64,000 nt of DNA from positions 13,894,006 to 13,958,005 of the forward strand of contig CAMZMU010000111.1 of assembly GCA_947311845.1 (NCBI GenBank), in the 5' to 3' direction. How positions within the stretch are numbered: position 1 is the first letter of the stretch; the number at the start of each line of letters is the position of its first letter. The notes under the pieces were generated by a model. It was not told the DNA's origin and did not search any database. It saw nothing but the letters and a program-made list of their open reading frames with translations. The DNA comes from Poa pratensis. Taxonomy: Eukaryota; Streptophyta; Magnoliopsida; Poales; Poaceae. Shown one piece after another: positions 1-9,474 of this stretch. Made by a program: the position numbers and the translations under genes.

Positions 1-447
1 TCATGTTCTTCAACAGTTCTGACAATGGCGCAGGTAGCAGATCAAATGGGGAATCTCGACTTACCAAAGTTGAAGCCGTCAGGATGGGGTCTTGCAGTTT
101 TAGAAGCAACCTGAACATTAGGTGAGCCAGTTTACGGATGCATTATGCAACCGAGAACATCTTAAAGCAGATATTATACCCGTAATGTATGAGCAAGTTT
201 CTTATGCGACGGCATACATAACATAACGCCAGTGCCATGGCAGCGACACCGGCGACGGAGCAAAGTACAACCATCACAGAATTACATCAACATCTCGTCT
301 CATCTCACCAAAGTGGCGAAGTGTGTGATTGTGTACGATAGTAGTATGTTTATAAACGAAGCAGCGGCATTGTCGACACTCCTCTCCTCCATCCCATATC
401 GCATTCGCACGACACTCCGCTCGATCATCCTCTCCTCCTCCCCTGGC
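1..447. other. 3' flank of NOI gene, no gene seen
   Basis: This stretch lies downstream of the NOI gene stop codon on the minus strand and probably carries its 3' UTR. No other coding region with recognisable similarity is seen; the short plus-strand frame over 232-564 is antisense to the NOI 3' exon. Confidence 0.4.
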
Positions 448-1032
448 TCAAGGCTGCGTGGGGCTCGGCGACACGCAGCAGAACCATTTCTTCTGGAACG
501 AAATGCATCGCGCGATATCGATCAGATGACAACAAATCTGCAAGAAAAACTCCGGATGATGTAGAGAAATGCGTACCGATGAGTTGGCCCTGGAGTTGTT
601 GTTGTTATAGGAGTTCATCTTCTCGGCCCTGGCGTCCTTGCTGTCGGTGGACCTGTTGGTCTTGTGCACGTTGGCGGGGGCCTTCTTCTCATCCCTGGCC
701 TTGCTGAAGATAACCGTGAACCCGTCGGCGGAGGCCGGGTTGTTCACGTCCCATTGCCCGAACTTGGGGATGGTGCGACCAGCCTCCATCTGAAGAAACA
801 ATATCAACCACCGTTTGTTCACACATTCATGTAATTGCGATCGAGATCGATGAAACAATGTCAACCACCATTTGTTGATACATCATGCATGTCATTGCGA
901 TCGAGATCGATGAATGAGAATGAAACAATGCATGCATCATTGCATCTTGATTCGATCGGCCGGTGATCTAACAACAGGAGATGAAACGGGGAAGACCGGC
1001 GGGAACCCATCGAGAGAGAAACTCACCGACAT
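448..1032 (-). CDS. NOI/RIN4-type (AvrRpt-cleavage domain) small protein
   Basis: Three coding exons on the minus strand: 1032-1027 (ATG TCG, then donor GTGAGT), 789-577 (acceptor CAG, donor GTACGC) and 492-448 (acceptor CCAG, stop at 448-450). All junctions are in phase and give 87 residues, the usual NOI length. The middle exon has the diagnostic core IPKFGQWDVNNPASADGFTV followed by FSKARDEKK. The C-terminus has the KKWFCC cysteine motif, which in this family is acylated and tethers the protein to the plasma membrane. RIN4/NOI proteins are small, disordered plant-immunity regulators and targets of effector proteases. The very short first exon (two codons) is typical of the family. An alternative start is the exon-2 ATG at 789-787, which would drop only two residues. 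Family assignment is secure; the individual role is not known from sequence. Confidence 0.85.
797..914. repeat. Two-copy tandem repeat in NOI intron 1
   Basis: Two adjacent units of about 58-60 bp (797-854 and 855-914) share ATCAACCACC, TTTGTT and ATTGCGATCGAGATCGATGA with a few substitutions and small indels. The second unit lies wholly inside intron 1 and the first starts a few bases from the exon-2 acceptor, so the duplication supplies a spare polypyrimidine/acceptor-like segment. Confidence 0.8.
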
Positions 1033-1215
1033 GGTTGTTGACGGGGGCCGGTTTCCTTCAGCTGGAGACACGAGAGAAAATTTTGCCCCCTTGAATTGAT
1101 GATGAAGCGCAAGAAGTTTTTCGGGGCAAAATTTCCCCCGGGATGAGAGGAAAGGCAGGCAAGGATAACCGGAGAGGAGAAGATTAGGGGCGCAACGGCC
1201 ACTCGCCTCCGCCTA

Positions 1216-1223
1216 CTCTTATA
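1216..1223 (-). promoter_or_regulatory. TATA box of NOI gene
   Basis: The minus strand reads GGGTATAAGAG, a good plant TATA box, about 185 nt upstream of the NOI start codon. It would place transcription start near 1185-1190 and leave a leader of about 150 nt. Inferred from motif and spacing only. Confidence 0.55.
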
Positions 1224-1433
1224 CCCGGCTAACCGCATGCATGCTTTGCATGGGACGCTGCCTAAAATTAAGCAGATTTTCAAACGAGTTAGTTTTAATT
1301 TTTTTAACACAAGCCTCAGCCTGTGCGGTCTGGATCCAGCCAGGGCCGTACCTTGGAAACTCGGGGAGCGTGCGAAATCGAAATTTAGAGCCATGTGTAC
1401 ATATTTCAGTAGGAGAGAAGCAGTGAAACTGCC

Positions 1434-1711
1434 GAGAACCTGTCTGTGGTAGGATGGTTAAGACGGTGGTTGTACCCCCAGCCCATCAAATTTCAAACTC
1501 CAGGTTTGACGCTGGTGTTTCTTATTTAGACAGAATATTTTTCTGTGCGAGGCGACGTACCCGTTGACAGCGAGGCGTCCGTGGTGATTTCGTCAATCTC
1601 AAGACCTGATCCGCCGGCTCAATCCGTCGGAGGTGCTCATAGAGGTAGGGTGTGCGTGCATGCGTTCATAAAAATGAGTATATGCGCGTGTATGTGAGCG
1701 TCGCAAAAAAA
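1434..1711 (+). mobile_element. Au-type SINE
   Basis: About 280 bp with a tRNA-like head (TGGTTAAGACGG, box A-like, then CAAACTCCAGGTTTGACG, box B-like), the central segment TTTCGTCAATCTCAAGA and the characteristic tail GTGCTCATAGAGGTAGGGTG with GTGCGTGCATGCGTTCATA, TGTATGTGAGCG and an A run. These match the Au SINE family of grasses. It is flanked by an imperfect direct repeat CARTGAAACTG (1421-1431 and 1713-1723), a likely target-site duplication. It lies about 200 bp upstream of the NOI TATA box. Confidence 0.85.
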
Positions 1712-1895
1712 ACAATGAAACTGGCTTGAAAAATACCACGTCGCACTAATTTCGACTAACCTCTTCTGTAAGTAAAAGTGTAAAACTGATAACATCATTT
1801 TGCGTGAGGCATGTTGTAAGTAATATCTCTTTATGCCCTCTTAAAATTGGTATCTTTGTAGAACCACTACAGGGAGTAGGATCTTTGGCTAGTAC

Positions 1896-2187
1896 AAAAT
1901 ATGAACGGCTCGGTGCCGAGGTTCATTTACCGAGCAGATTCCGGCGCCTGCGTCGGATGGTTTATGCGGCTCTTCAACAAGGTTGGCTGGGCCGTTGGCT
2001 TCGGTGTGTGGCGACCTCGCCTTCTTCCTCCTCGGCGACGTGCTGCTGATGATCGGAAGAGGCGTGCGGTGTGGCGGTTCCAGGCTTCGCCGGGCGGTGA
2101 GCTTGTTCCTGTCTTTGTACGCGTGTGTGCGTTTGTATTCCTTCTGTTGATGTACGCGTACTCCCTTCAAAAAAAAATATGAACGGC
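1896..2187 (+). mobile_element. 5'-truncated non-LTR retroposon with TSD
   Basis: A 264 bp insert (1910-2173) ends in an A tail and is flanked by a perfect 14 bp direct repeat AAAATATGAACGGC at 1896-1909 and 2174-2187. A 3' A tail plus a long TSD is the signature of target-primed reverse transcription. The insert has no recognised ORF and looks like the 3' end of a LINE or a non-autonomous relative. Flanking DNA continues into CACTA-like repeats, so it probably inserted near one end of that element. Confidence 0.7.
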
Positions 2188-3330
2188 GAAGCGAAGGCAA
2201 AAAGTACTCAGCAATCGGCAAAGGCTACTCAGCATATTTTGCCTCCACAAAGTTTTTGAAATCTCAAAAAAAAAAAAAAAAGTTTTTTTGCCGGGTGTAT
2301 TTTTCATGGTACTAGGCAAAGATTTATTTTGCCGTGTGTATACTCGTGACACACGGCAAAGAAAAACATAGCATCATTAGGTGCGGCCTTTAATGGCGCA
2401 ACCTCTTTGCCGAGTGCCAAAGACAACACACGGCGCAGACTCCCCCCACAAGCAGTTGCACATGGCAAAGGCACCCCACATAGCATTATTTTTCATTTTC
2501 CAAGTGTAAAAAAAAAGGGTTTTTTATGAAGAACCTATCAAACATTTGTTGCAAAATTGGACCAACACATTTCTAGAAAATATTAGACCATATTTAATGC
2601 ATATTTCATCAAATGGTTGCATCAAAAAAGATTTCTATCCTCCTCTCTTCAAATAGACAAATGTCTGCCGATCCGAAGCGGGTCAGAACTAAGAGTCCAC
2701 TTCACCTTATTCCTATTTTTTGGGTAAATCATTTTTAGATCCGCAACATGTCCTATTATATGTGGTTCTTTTTCGATTTCACGAGTTTCCGAACCGGCGC
2801 CCCGCGGCGCCGTTCTGGCGATACGACAGGTTTGACACTAGGCAAAGAGATCCTTTGTCAAGTGCCTTCCAAAAGGCACTAGGCAAAGATCTGCTTTGCA
2901 GAGTACCTTCAAAACGACACACGACAAATATACACTCAACGCAAATCGGGCAGGAAAACTATCGTCATTCTCTTATTTTTTTTTCTTTGGTCCAATTTTT
3001 TTTACCCTTATCAGGTGTCTTCGAAAAACACACGGCAAATATTTCTTTGTCGGGTGCCTCTTTAACACACGGCAAAGCTTGATGCCGTGAGGCAGCCATC
3101 AAGCGTGCGGGGAAAAGCCATGTGGCATGTAACTTTGCCGAGTGCCAATACTCGGCACAAATGTCTTTGCCGTATGTTTTTTCACTGCCGAGTGTATTTT
3201 TGAGATTTTGCCGTGTCCAATTTCATTACCGAGTGTCATTACTCGGCAGAATTTCCCGGCAAAGTTGTTCTTTTCTGATTGCCCGAGATTTAGGACCCGG
3301 CAAAGATTGCCAATCCATGACGAGGTACTG
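2188..3330. repeat. CACTA-like subterminal repeat array
   Basis: The region repeats, in both orientations, short units such as TTTGCCGAGTG, TTTGCCGTGTG, CACTCGGCA and ACACGGCAAAG, more than a dozen times. In Triticeae such units mark the subterminal regions of CACTA (En/Spm) transposons. A CACTACAGGG that could be a terminus occurs at 1865, but no convincing opposite terminus or 3 bp TSD is found, and there is no transposase. Best read as a degenerate or truncated non-autonomous CACTA element. Confidence 0.55.
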
Positions 3331-3638
3331 CGCATGGTATTTGTGCCTCTTTGCCCTGAATATATATCTTCGGGAGGAGAAGTAAGAGTCGGTTTCAAGA
3401 GCAACCGTGCAATCTACCCTCAATGTCTTTACTCGTTTTCCACTACCCCGTAGAACCCGACGTCACCTACTGAATTCCGAGTCCGGCATACTCATTAGCT
3501 CCTTTCCTCTGCGTTTCACCCCCTCTGACTCCAAGTCGAAATTCTCAGCCCATATATGTTGGGAGTCAGGTGGTGGCCTCGATGGGACACCCTCATCGCT
3601 CCGCCCTCTCCGCCTCCAGGATCACTGCCTGTACGCAG
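3331..3638. other. Unassigned; possible leader of the F-box gene
   Basis: No ORF of note. Joined across the Copia insertion (3638 to 8618) it continues into a GC-rich segment ending CCACAG/GTAAGG near 8672, a plausible splice donor. It may therefore be the promoter or 5' UTR of the F-box gene downstream. Inference only. Confidence 0.25.
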
Positions 3639-3796
3639 TGTTAGCGATGTAATATGAGTTGTATACGGTATGGTATAGTATACCAACCATATACGACTCC
3701 AACCTGTACAACCACGGCAGGGGTTATTCCTGCCCTATATAACATGCAACCGATGGCCCGAGAGGGTACGCATCGTTCCCTCATACGACATTGACA
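3639..3796 (+). repeat. Copia 5' LTR
   Basis: 158 bp, starts TGTTAGCG and ends CATTGACA. It carries CTATATAAC (TATA-like) near 3738, fitting a pol II promoter. Differs from the 3' LTR by two substitutions (ACCATATACG against ACCGTATACG; CCACGGC against CCATGGC). Confidence 0.97.
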
Positions 3797-3809
3797 TGGT
3801 ATCAGAGCC
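3797..3809 (+). other. Primer-binding site (tRNA-Met type)
   Basis: TGGTATCAGAGCC directly follows the 5' LTR. It is complementary to the 3' end of initiator tRNA-Met, the usual Copia primer. Confidence 0.9.
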
Positions 3810-4010
3810 ACCTCTCTCCCTTGTCTAGCTGAAACCCTAGATCGATCGAAGGAAAGAAGAACAACAATCGCCGCCTCCGTGCTCCGATCTGCCCATCGGT
3901 TTCAATCGGTGGTGAAGAAGAAGAAAATCGCCGCCGCCGTGCTGTGCGATCTGCCCGCCGGTCTCGATCGGTGGTGAAGAAGAAAAACAAAAACCCACCC
4001 GCCCTCTCCC

Positions 4011-5360
4011 ATGGCGACGACATCGTACTCTGCTGCGACGACCTTGGCGTCGGCCCTTGGGCCGCCTCCTTCTGATAAACTTACGCGGTCCAATTTCTTG
4101 CTTTGGAAGATGCAGGTTTTGCCTGCTGTTCGTGGTGCGCTTGTGATGGGGCTCCTTGATGGCTCTGACCCTGCACCACCAGAAACCGTCGAGGAAGAAG
4201 ATGATAAGAAGCAGAAGGTCACAAAACCAAATCCGGTCTATGGGGTGTGGCTCACCCGTGATCAACAAGTTTTGAGTTGGCTGTTGAAAACCCTCTCACC
4301 CGAGATCATGGCACATCTGATGGGTGTTGAGCATTGTGCTGAGGTGTGGTCCATCATCATGGAGCTCTTCTCCTCTCAGTCGAAGGCGCAGATCAACACC
4401 CTTCGCACTTCCCTTGCCAACACCAAGAAATTAGATAAAACGGCTGATAAATTCATCCAAGAGATGAAAGGATTTGCTATGGAGCTTGCTACTGCTGGAA
4501 AGAAGGTTGATGATGACGAGTTAAAAGGATATATTATTAATGGTCTCGGTGCTTCTTACACTCCCTTTGTTGCCTCTCTCAATGCTGTTCCCAACACCAC
4601 CCTTGCTGATATGTGTGCCCAGCTCATGGCATATGATCAACGTCAAACCATGCTCTCTCAGTCCAGCCAAGAGACCGATCCCTTCCAGACATCCGCTAAT
4701 GCTGCAACTCGCGGTCGTGGTCGCGGTCCTTCTCGCCCTAATTATTCTCGCGGTGGTTATGGAGGTGACTACCGTGGTAACTATGGAGGTAATGATCGTG
4801 GTAATTATGGAGGCAACTATTATCATGGTGGACATGACAACTATAGAGGCCGTCCCAATGGTCGGTTTGGTCGTGGTGGAGGCCGTGGAAATCAGGGGGG
4901 CCGTGGTGGCGGCCGTGGTGGTGGTCGCATCCCTTCTCCCTTCCAGGATGTTCACTGTCAGATTTGCAAGAAATATGGGCACCCTGCAAATCAGTGTTGG
5001 TGGCGCTACGGGGATCGTGAAGATGATGATGATGACTTCAATTCTGATCGCAAAGGTGCATATGGCATTGACACCAACTGGCACATGGACACTGGCGCCA
5101 CCAACCATATTACAGGAGATTTAAGCAAGCTTCACCATCATGAGAACTACAACGGCCGTGATCAAGTGCACACCGCAAGTGGTCAAGGTATGGCAATTCA
5201 GCACATTGGTCATTCGATATTGCACACCCCTCATAAATCTCTTCAACTTCGTAATATACTCCATGTTCCCAATGCTTCCATGAACTTGCTTTCTACACAT
5301 AAAATTGCCCTAGATAACAATGCCTTTGTTGAATTTCACCCTTTTTTTCTTTTTGATTAA
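4011..5360 (+). CDS. Copia GAG-protease frame
   Basis: A 449-codon frame beginning MATTSYSAATT. Residues about 20-230 are a Copia-type GAG (UBN2-like) core. Residues about 235-305 are a Gly/Arg-rich RGG-type tract. A CCHC zinc knuckle CQICKKYGHPANQC lies at about 316-329. The aspartic protease active site WHMDTGATNH has its catalytic Asp at about residue 360. The frame terminates at 5358-5360 just after a poly-T run, whereas homology continues in the +1 frame, so the stop is caused by an indel in that run. GAG packages the element RNA and the protease processes the polyprotein. Confidence 0.9.
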   Translation: MATTSYSAATTLASALGPPPSDKLTRSNFLLWKMQVLPAVRGALVMGLLDGSDPAPPETVEEEDDKKQKVTKPNPVYGVWLTRDQQVLSWLLKTLSPEIMAHLMGVEHCAEVWSIIMELFSSQSKAQINTLRTSLANTKKLDKTADKFIQEMKGFAMELATAGKKVDDDELKGYIINGLGASYTPFVASLNAVPNTTLADMCAQLMAYDQRQTMLSQSSQETDPFQTSANAATRGRGRGPSRPNYSRGGYGGDYRGNYGGNDRGNYGGNYYHGGHDNYRGRPNGRFGRGGGRGNQGGRGGGRGGGRIPSPFQDVHCQICKKYGHPANQCWWRYGDREDDDDDFNSDRKGAYGIDTNWHMDTGATNHITGDLSKLHHHENYNGRDQVHTASGQGMAIQHIGHSILHTPHKSLQLRNILHVPNASMNLLSTHKIALDNNAFVEFHPFFLFD

Positions 5361-8300
5361 GGATCAGGTCACGAAGAAAATTCTGTTTAGAGGTCCGTGC
5401 CATGATGGTCTCTATCCTCTAGTACCTCTCTCGTCAGGATCTTCCAAGCATGCTTTTGTCGCCACCAAGCCTTCGTCTTCTACATGGCATCGTCGTCTAG
5501 GGCATCCATCGTCGTTTATTGTTCAACAAGTTCTTAGGAAAAATAAATTAGCGTATTCCCCTGAAATAAATCCTTATGTTTGTGATCCTTGTCAACAAGC
5601 TAAGAGTCATCAGTTACCCTATCCCATATCCACTAGTGTGTCCACTGTTCCTTTGGAACAAATGTTTTCTGATGTTTGGGGTCCTGCTCCCTTATCTGTT
5701 GGCAAGCATTCATACTATGTAAGCTTCATTGATGATTATAGCAAATTTACTTGGATATATTTGTTAAAGAATCGTGCTGATGTCTATCAAGTTTTTCTTG
5801 ATTTCCAGAAACTTGTTGAACGAAAATTTGGTTGCAAAATTATCACAATGCAAACTGATTGGGGAGGTGAATATGAAAAACTCAATACTTTCTTTCAACG
5901 TGTGGGCATTACACATCATGTTTCTTGTCCACATGGTCACCAATAAAATGGTTCGGCTGAGCGTAAACACCGCCACATTGTTGAAGTTGGTCTTGCATTG
6001 CTTGCCAACACCTCTATGCCATTAAAATTTTGGGACGAAGCTTTTCTCACCGCTACCTTTCTCATTAACTTGTTGCCAACAAAGGTTCTTAATTTCTCCA
6101 CTCCCACGGAAAAACTCCTTAACACTATACCCAATTATGATGCTCTCCGTGTGTTTGGTTGCGCTTGTTGGCCTAATCTTCGTCCATACAATCAACGCAA
6201 ACTTGCGTTTCGTTCCAAACAGTGTGTTTTCTTGGGGTATAGTCCTCTTCACAAAGGTGTTAAGTGCCTTGAGGTTACTTCTGGTCGAGTCTATATATCA
6301 CGTGATGTAGTTTTTGATGAGAACGTTTTCCCATTTGCATCTCTCCATCCTAATGCCGGTCAACAACTTCGTAAAGAAATTCTTTTGTTACCTCCTGCTT
6401 TGTATTCTCCATCATCTAATGAGGGTGTGCATAATCATGATCATTTGCCTATTATACCTGTCACTGACGCTCTACAGATTGCTGAAGATTCGCCTGGTCA
6501 AAACAGCCCGCAAAATCTGTCCACAACACATGAAATATCAAGTTCAAATACAGCCAAATCTGGACATGATGAGCAAATCATTGGCAATGATGAGCCAATC
6601 ATTGGCGCTGATTCCCGTGCCGATTCTCTATCCGCACCGGGTCGTGCGCCTACCCCTGCAGCGGGTCCCCGCGACCCCGCGCGTGCCACACAGCTGCATG
6701 TGGTCGACCACGCTGATGGCAGCCATGCAGCGGACCCGCCTCCCGTGCGCGCTCGGCCACCGCGCCCCGCTCCGACCGGATCTTCTGAGGCTGCGTCCCG
6801 TGTGCTCCCTCCTGTGCCTATGTCGAGAACAAGATCTCAGAAAGGTATTCACACTCCCAAAATTTATAGAGACGGCACCGTCCGCTACGGTCTCTTCACT
6901 TCTATAGGCGAACCTACCAACCTCACCGAAGCTCTTGGTCATGATCGTTGGAAGCAAGCCATGAATGAAGAATATGATGCCCTTATGCACAATAAGACGT
7001 GGCATCTTGTTCCTCCTAGCTCCAATAAAAATTTAATTGACTGCAAATGGGTATACCGCATCAAGAAACACTCAGATGGTACAATTGACAGATACAAAGC
7101 TCGGCTCATTGCCAAAGGATTCAAACAAAGGTACGAACTTGACTATGAAGATACTTTTAGTCCTGTCGTTAAAATAGCCACTATTCGTCTTGTTTTGGCT
7201 ATTTCTGTGTCCAAAGGATGGAGTCTTCGCCAGCTAGACGTCAAGAATGCGTTTTTACATGGCGTTCTGGAAGAGGAAGTTTATATGAAACAACCACCTG
7301 GTTTTGAGGATCCACGCTTTCCGCAACACATTTGCAAGTTAGACAAGGCTCTCTATGGCTTGAAACAAGCCCCCCGTGCATGGTATTCTCGCCTCAGTTT
7401 GAAATTAACTGAGCTTGGTTTTCAACCTTCTACTGCAGACACATCTCTCTTTTTATACAATCATTCTGGTGTTACCATATTTATGCTCATCTATGTTGAT
7501 GATATCATTGTCACTAGCTCTTCAGACTCTGCAGTTACGGTTCTTCTTCGTCAGTTGGGTGAACACTTTGCTATCAAAGACCTTGGTGATCTACACTATT
7601 TCTTAGGCATGGAAGTCACTAAAACTGATGATGGTATTGCCTTGACTCAAGCCAAATATGCAGCAGATCTTATAGCTCGAGTTCATATGAAAGGATGTAC
7701 ACCTACTCCAACACCGTTGTCCACATCGGACAAGTTATCCTTGGTTGATGGTACACCCCTCGGTTCTGCTGATAGTACAAACTACAGAAGTATTGTTGGT
7801 GCCCTACAGTATTTGACCTTGACCAGACCCGATATAGCTTTCTCTGTCAATAAAGTCTGTCAATATCTTCATGCTCCTACTACAGCTCATTGGACTGCTG
7901 CCAAACGGATCTTACGATATGTACAAGGTACATTACATACTGGCATCACTTTTCAGCGCTCGTCTTCCACTTTGCTTAGTGCCTTCTCAGATGCCGACTG
8001 GGCAGGATGTCTTGATGATCGTCGTTCCACTGGTGGTTTTGCCATATTCTTCAGTCCCAATTTGATCTCATGGAGTGCCAGGAAACAAGCTACTGTTTCA
8101 CGTTTTAGTACAGAAGCTGAGTATAAGGCCATTGCTAATGCTACTGCTGAGCTTATTTGGGTTGAAGCTTTGATTCGTGAACTTGGCGTTTCTCTTAAGG
8201 AATGGCCATGTTTATGGTGCGACAATCTGGGTGCTACATATTTATCTGCAAATCCAGTCTTCCATGCCAGGACTAAACATATTGAGATTGACTATCACTT

Positions 8301-8460
8301 CGTACGTGAGAGGGTTGCCAAGAAACTGCTAGATATCAAGTTCATTTCTACAAAAGACCAAGTAGCCGATGGTTTTACTAAGTGTTTACCTGTAAATCTT
8401 TTGCATGAGTTTAGACGTAATCTCAACCTTACCAAGGTTAAGATTAAGGGGGGCTGTTAG
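5347..8460 (+). pseudogene. Copia integrase-RT-RNase H frame, broken
   Basis: After the frameshift the polyprotein continues in one frame. It includes the integrase zinc finger (WHRRLGH near 5490, CDPCQQAK near 5590), the catalytic core (FSDVWGP, TDWGGEY, then the E of NGSAERKH), the RT ([11 protein letters not shown] near 7220, active site YVDDI near 7492) and RNase H ([17 protein letters not shown] near 7990, STEAEY near 8110). A TAA at 5944-5946 interrupts it between HGHQ and NGSAER, where Copia proteins have Gln, so it is most simply a CAA to TAA change. The final stop codon (8458-8460) lies just inside the 3' LTR. Confidence 0.92.
8442..8454 (+). other. Copia polypurine tract
   Basis: A purine-rich run ATTAAGGGGGGC immediately precedes the 3' LTR and would prime plus-strand DNA synthesis. 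Confidence 0.8.
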
Positions 8461-8612
8461 CGATGTAATATGAGTTGTATACGGTATGGTATAGTATACC
8501 AACCGTATACGACTCCAACCTGTACAACCATGGCAGGGGTTATTCCTGCCCTATATAACATGCAACCGATGGCCCGAGAGGGTACGCATCGTTCCCTCAT
8601 ACGACATTGACA
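8455..8612 (+). repeat. Copia 3' LTR
   Basis: 158 bp, two substitutions from the 5' LTR, followed by the CGCAG target-site duplicate at 8613-8617. Confidence 0.97.
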
Positions 8613-9474
8613 CGCAGATCGATCTGCCGGCCGGCGCCTGCACCAACTAGCCGCCGGTGCCACAGGTAAGGGGGTCCCGATATATCTAACCCTCCGTTGA
8701 CCTGTAAAAAAAATGTGATTGTTGCGATCATATTTGTACATGGGAATGAATGGCGAACCTCTCCTCTTTGATGAATGGATTTTATTTTTGTTGCATATTT
8801 AACGGGAGTATAGTGCTCATTTGTCTCCTCTTTCTCTTTTCTGGTTGAAGTTTAGCTTTTTTTTGTTAGGGCAAGGGTCCAAATAATTTTCATAATTGAA
8901 TACACTCATCCAACGTACTAGTACATACTCCGTAGGATAGACAAAACAATCCAAAATCTAGAAGCTAAGGAATTCTCTGACTCCTGTTGTGGCATTTTTC
9001 ACTTACACGGCAATATTTTTCCCCATATTTCAGGTTTGGCAGTCAATAGCATATCCCAATGTGTTGAAATAAGAGAGCAAAGCTTTCTGATGGCAGATCA
9101 ATCTTCAGAAAGAAAAATCAATCCAACCATCTGTTTGAAAGCCTTCCACAGGTGTGCATTTTCTATCTACTACTTCCTCCGTTTTTTGTAGCACTCCCTT
9201 TTTTTTAGGGATTCATGTGGCGTCTTGTACCTACTTGTCCAAAAGACCAAGCCACAACAGCAGAACAATGGTTATTACGGAATTTTGTCTATGGAAATCT
9301 TGTTTTTAGTTATCCAAAGCGAGCAGTCATTATGTCCCCTAAAATACTGATTTTACTCACCAAATCAACATGAATTTGATGATATGCTGTTGTATGTTCC
9401 AAACAAAATTTTCTTTTATATGTGCATCTGCTAACAGCAATCTAATTGATTCTCTGTAAATTGCTGTGGTTCAG
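8613..9474 (+). other. Leader, possible first exon and introns of F-box gene
   Basis: A possible splice donor CCACAG/GTAAGG lies near 8672. A short frame starting MADQSSERK at about 9091, ending at CCACAG/GTGTGC near 9151, resembles the N-terminal exon of grass F-box proteins. However, its end phase does not join cleanly to the F-box exon that starts at 9475, so the model is uncertain or the exon is also damaged. Confidence 0.35.

Larger units (their letters stand above)
3639..8612 (+). mobile_element. Ty1/Copia LTR retrotransposon, complete, young
   Basis: A 4974 bp element bounded by two 158 bp LTRs (TGTTAG...TTGACA) and a perfect 5 bp target-site duplication CGCAG (3634-3638 and 8613-8617). 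Domain order GAG, protease, integrase, RT, RNase H defines Copia. The LTRs differ at only two positions, so insertion was recent on the scale of grass retrotransposon turnover. Coding capacity is broken by one frameshift near 5345 and one in-frame stop at 5944-5946, so this copy is not autonomous as assembled. Confidence 0.97.

Noticed and set aside
1865..1874. CACTACAGGG as a proven CACTA terminus
   Set aside because: The usual CACTACAAGAAA form, an opposite TAGTG end and a 3 bp TSD could not be found.
4521..5108. 195-codon minus-strand frame
   Set aside because: Antisense of the Copia GAG Gly/Arg-rich tract, giving a Thr/Ile-rich low-complexity product.
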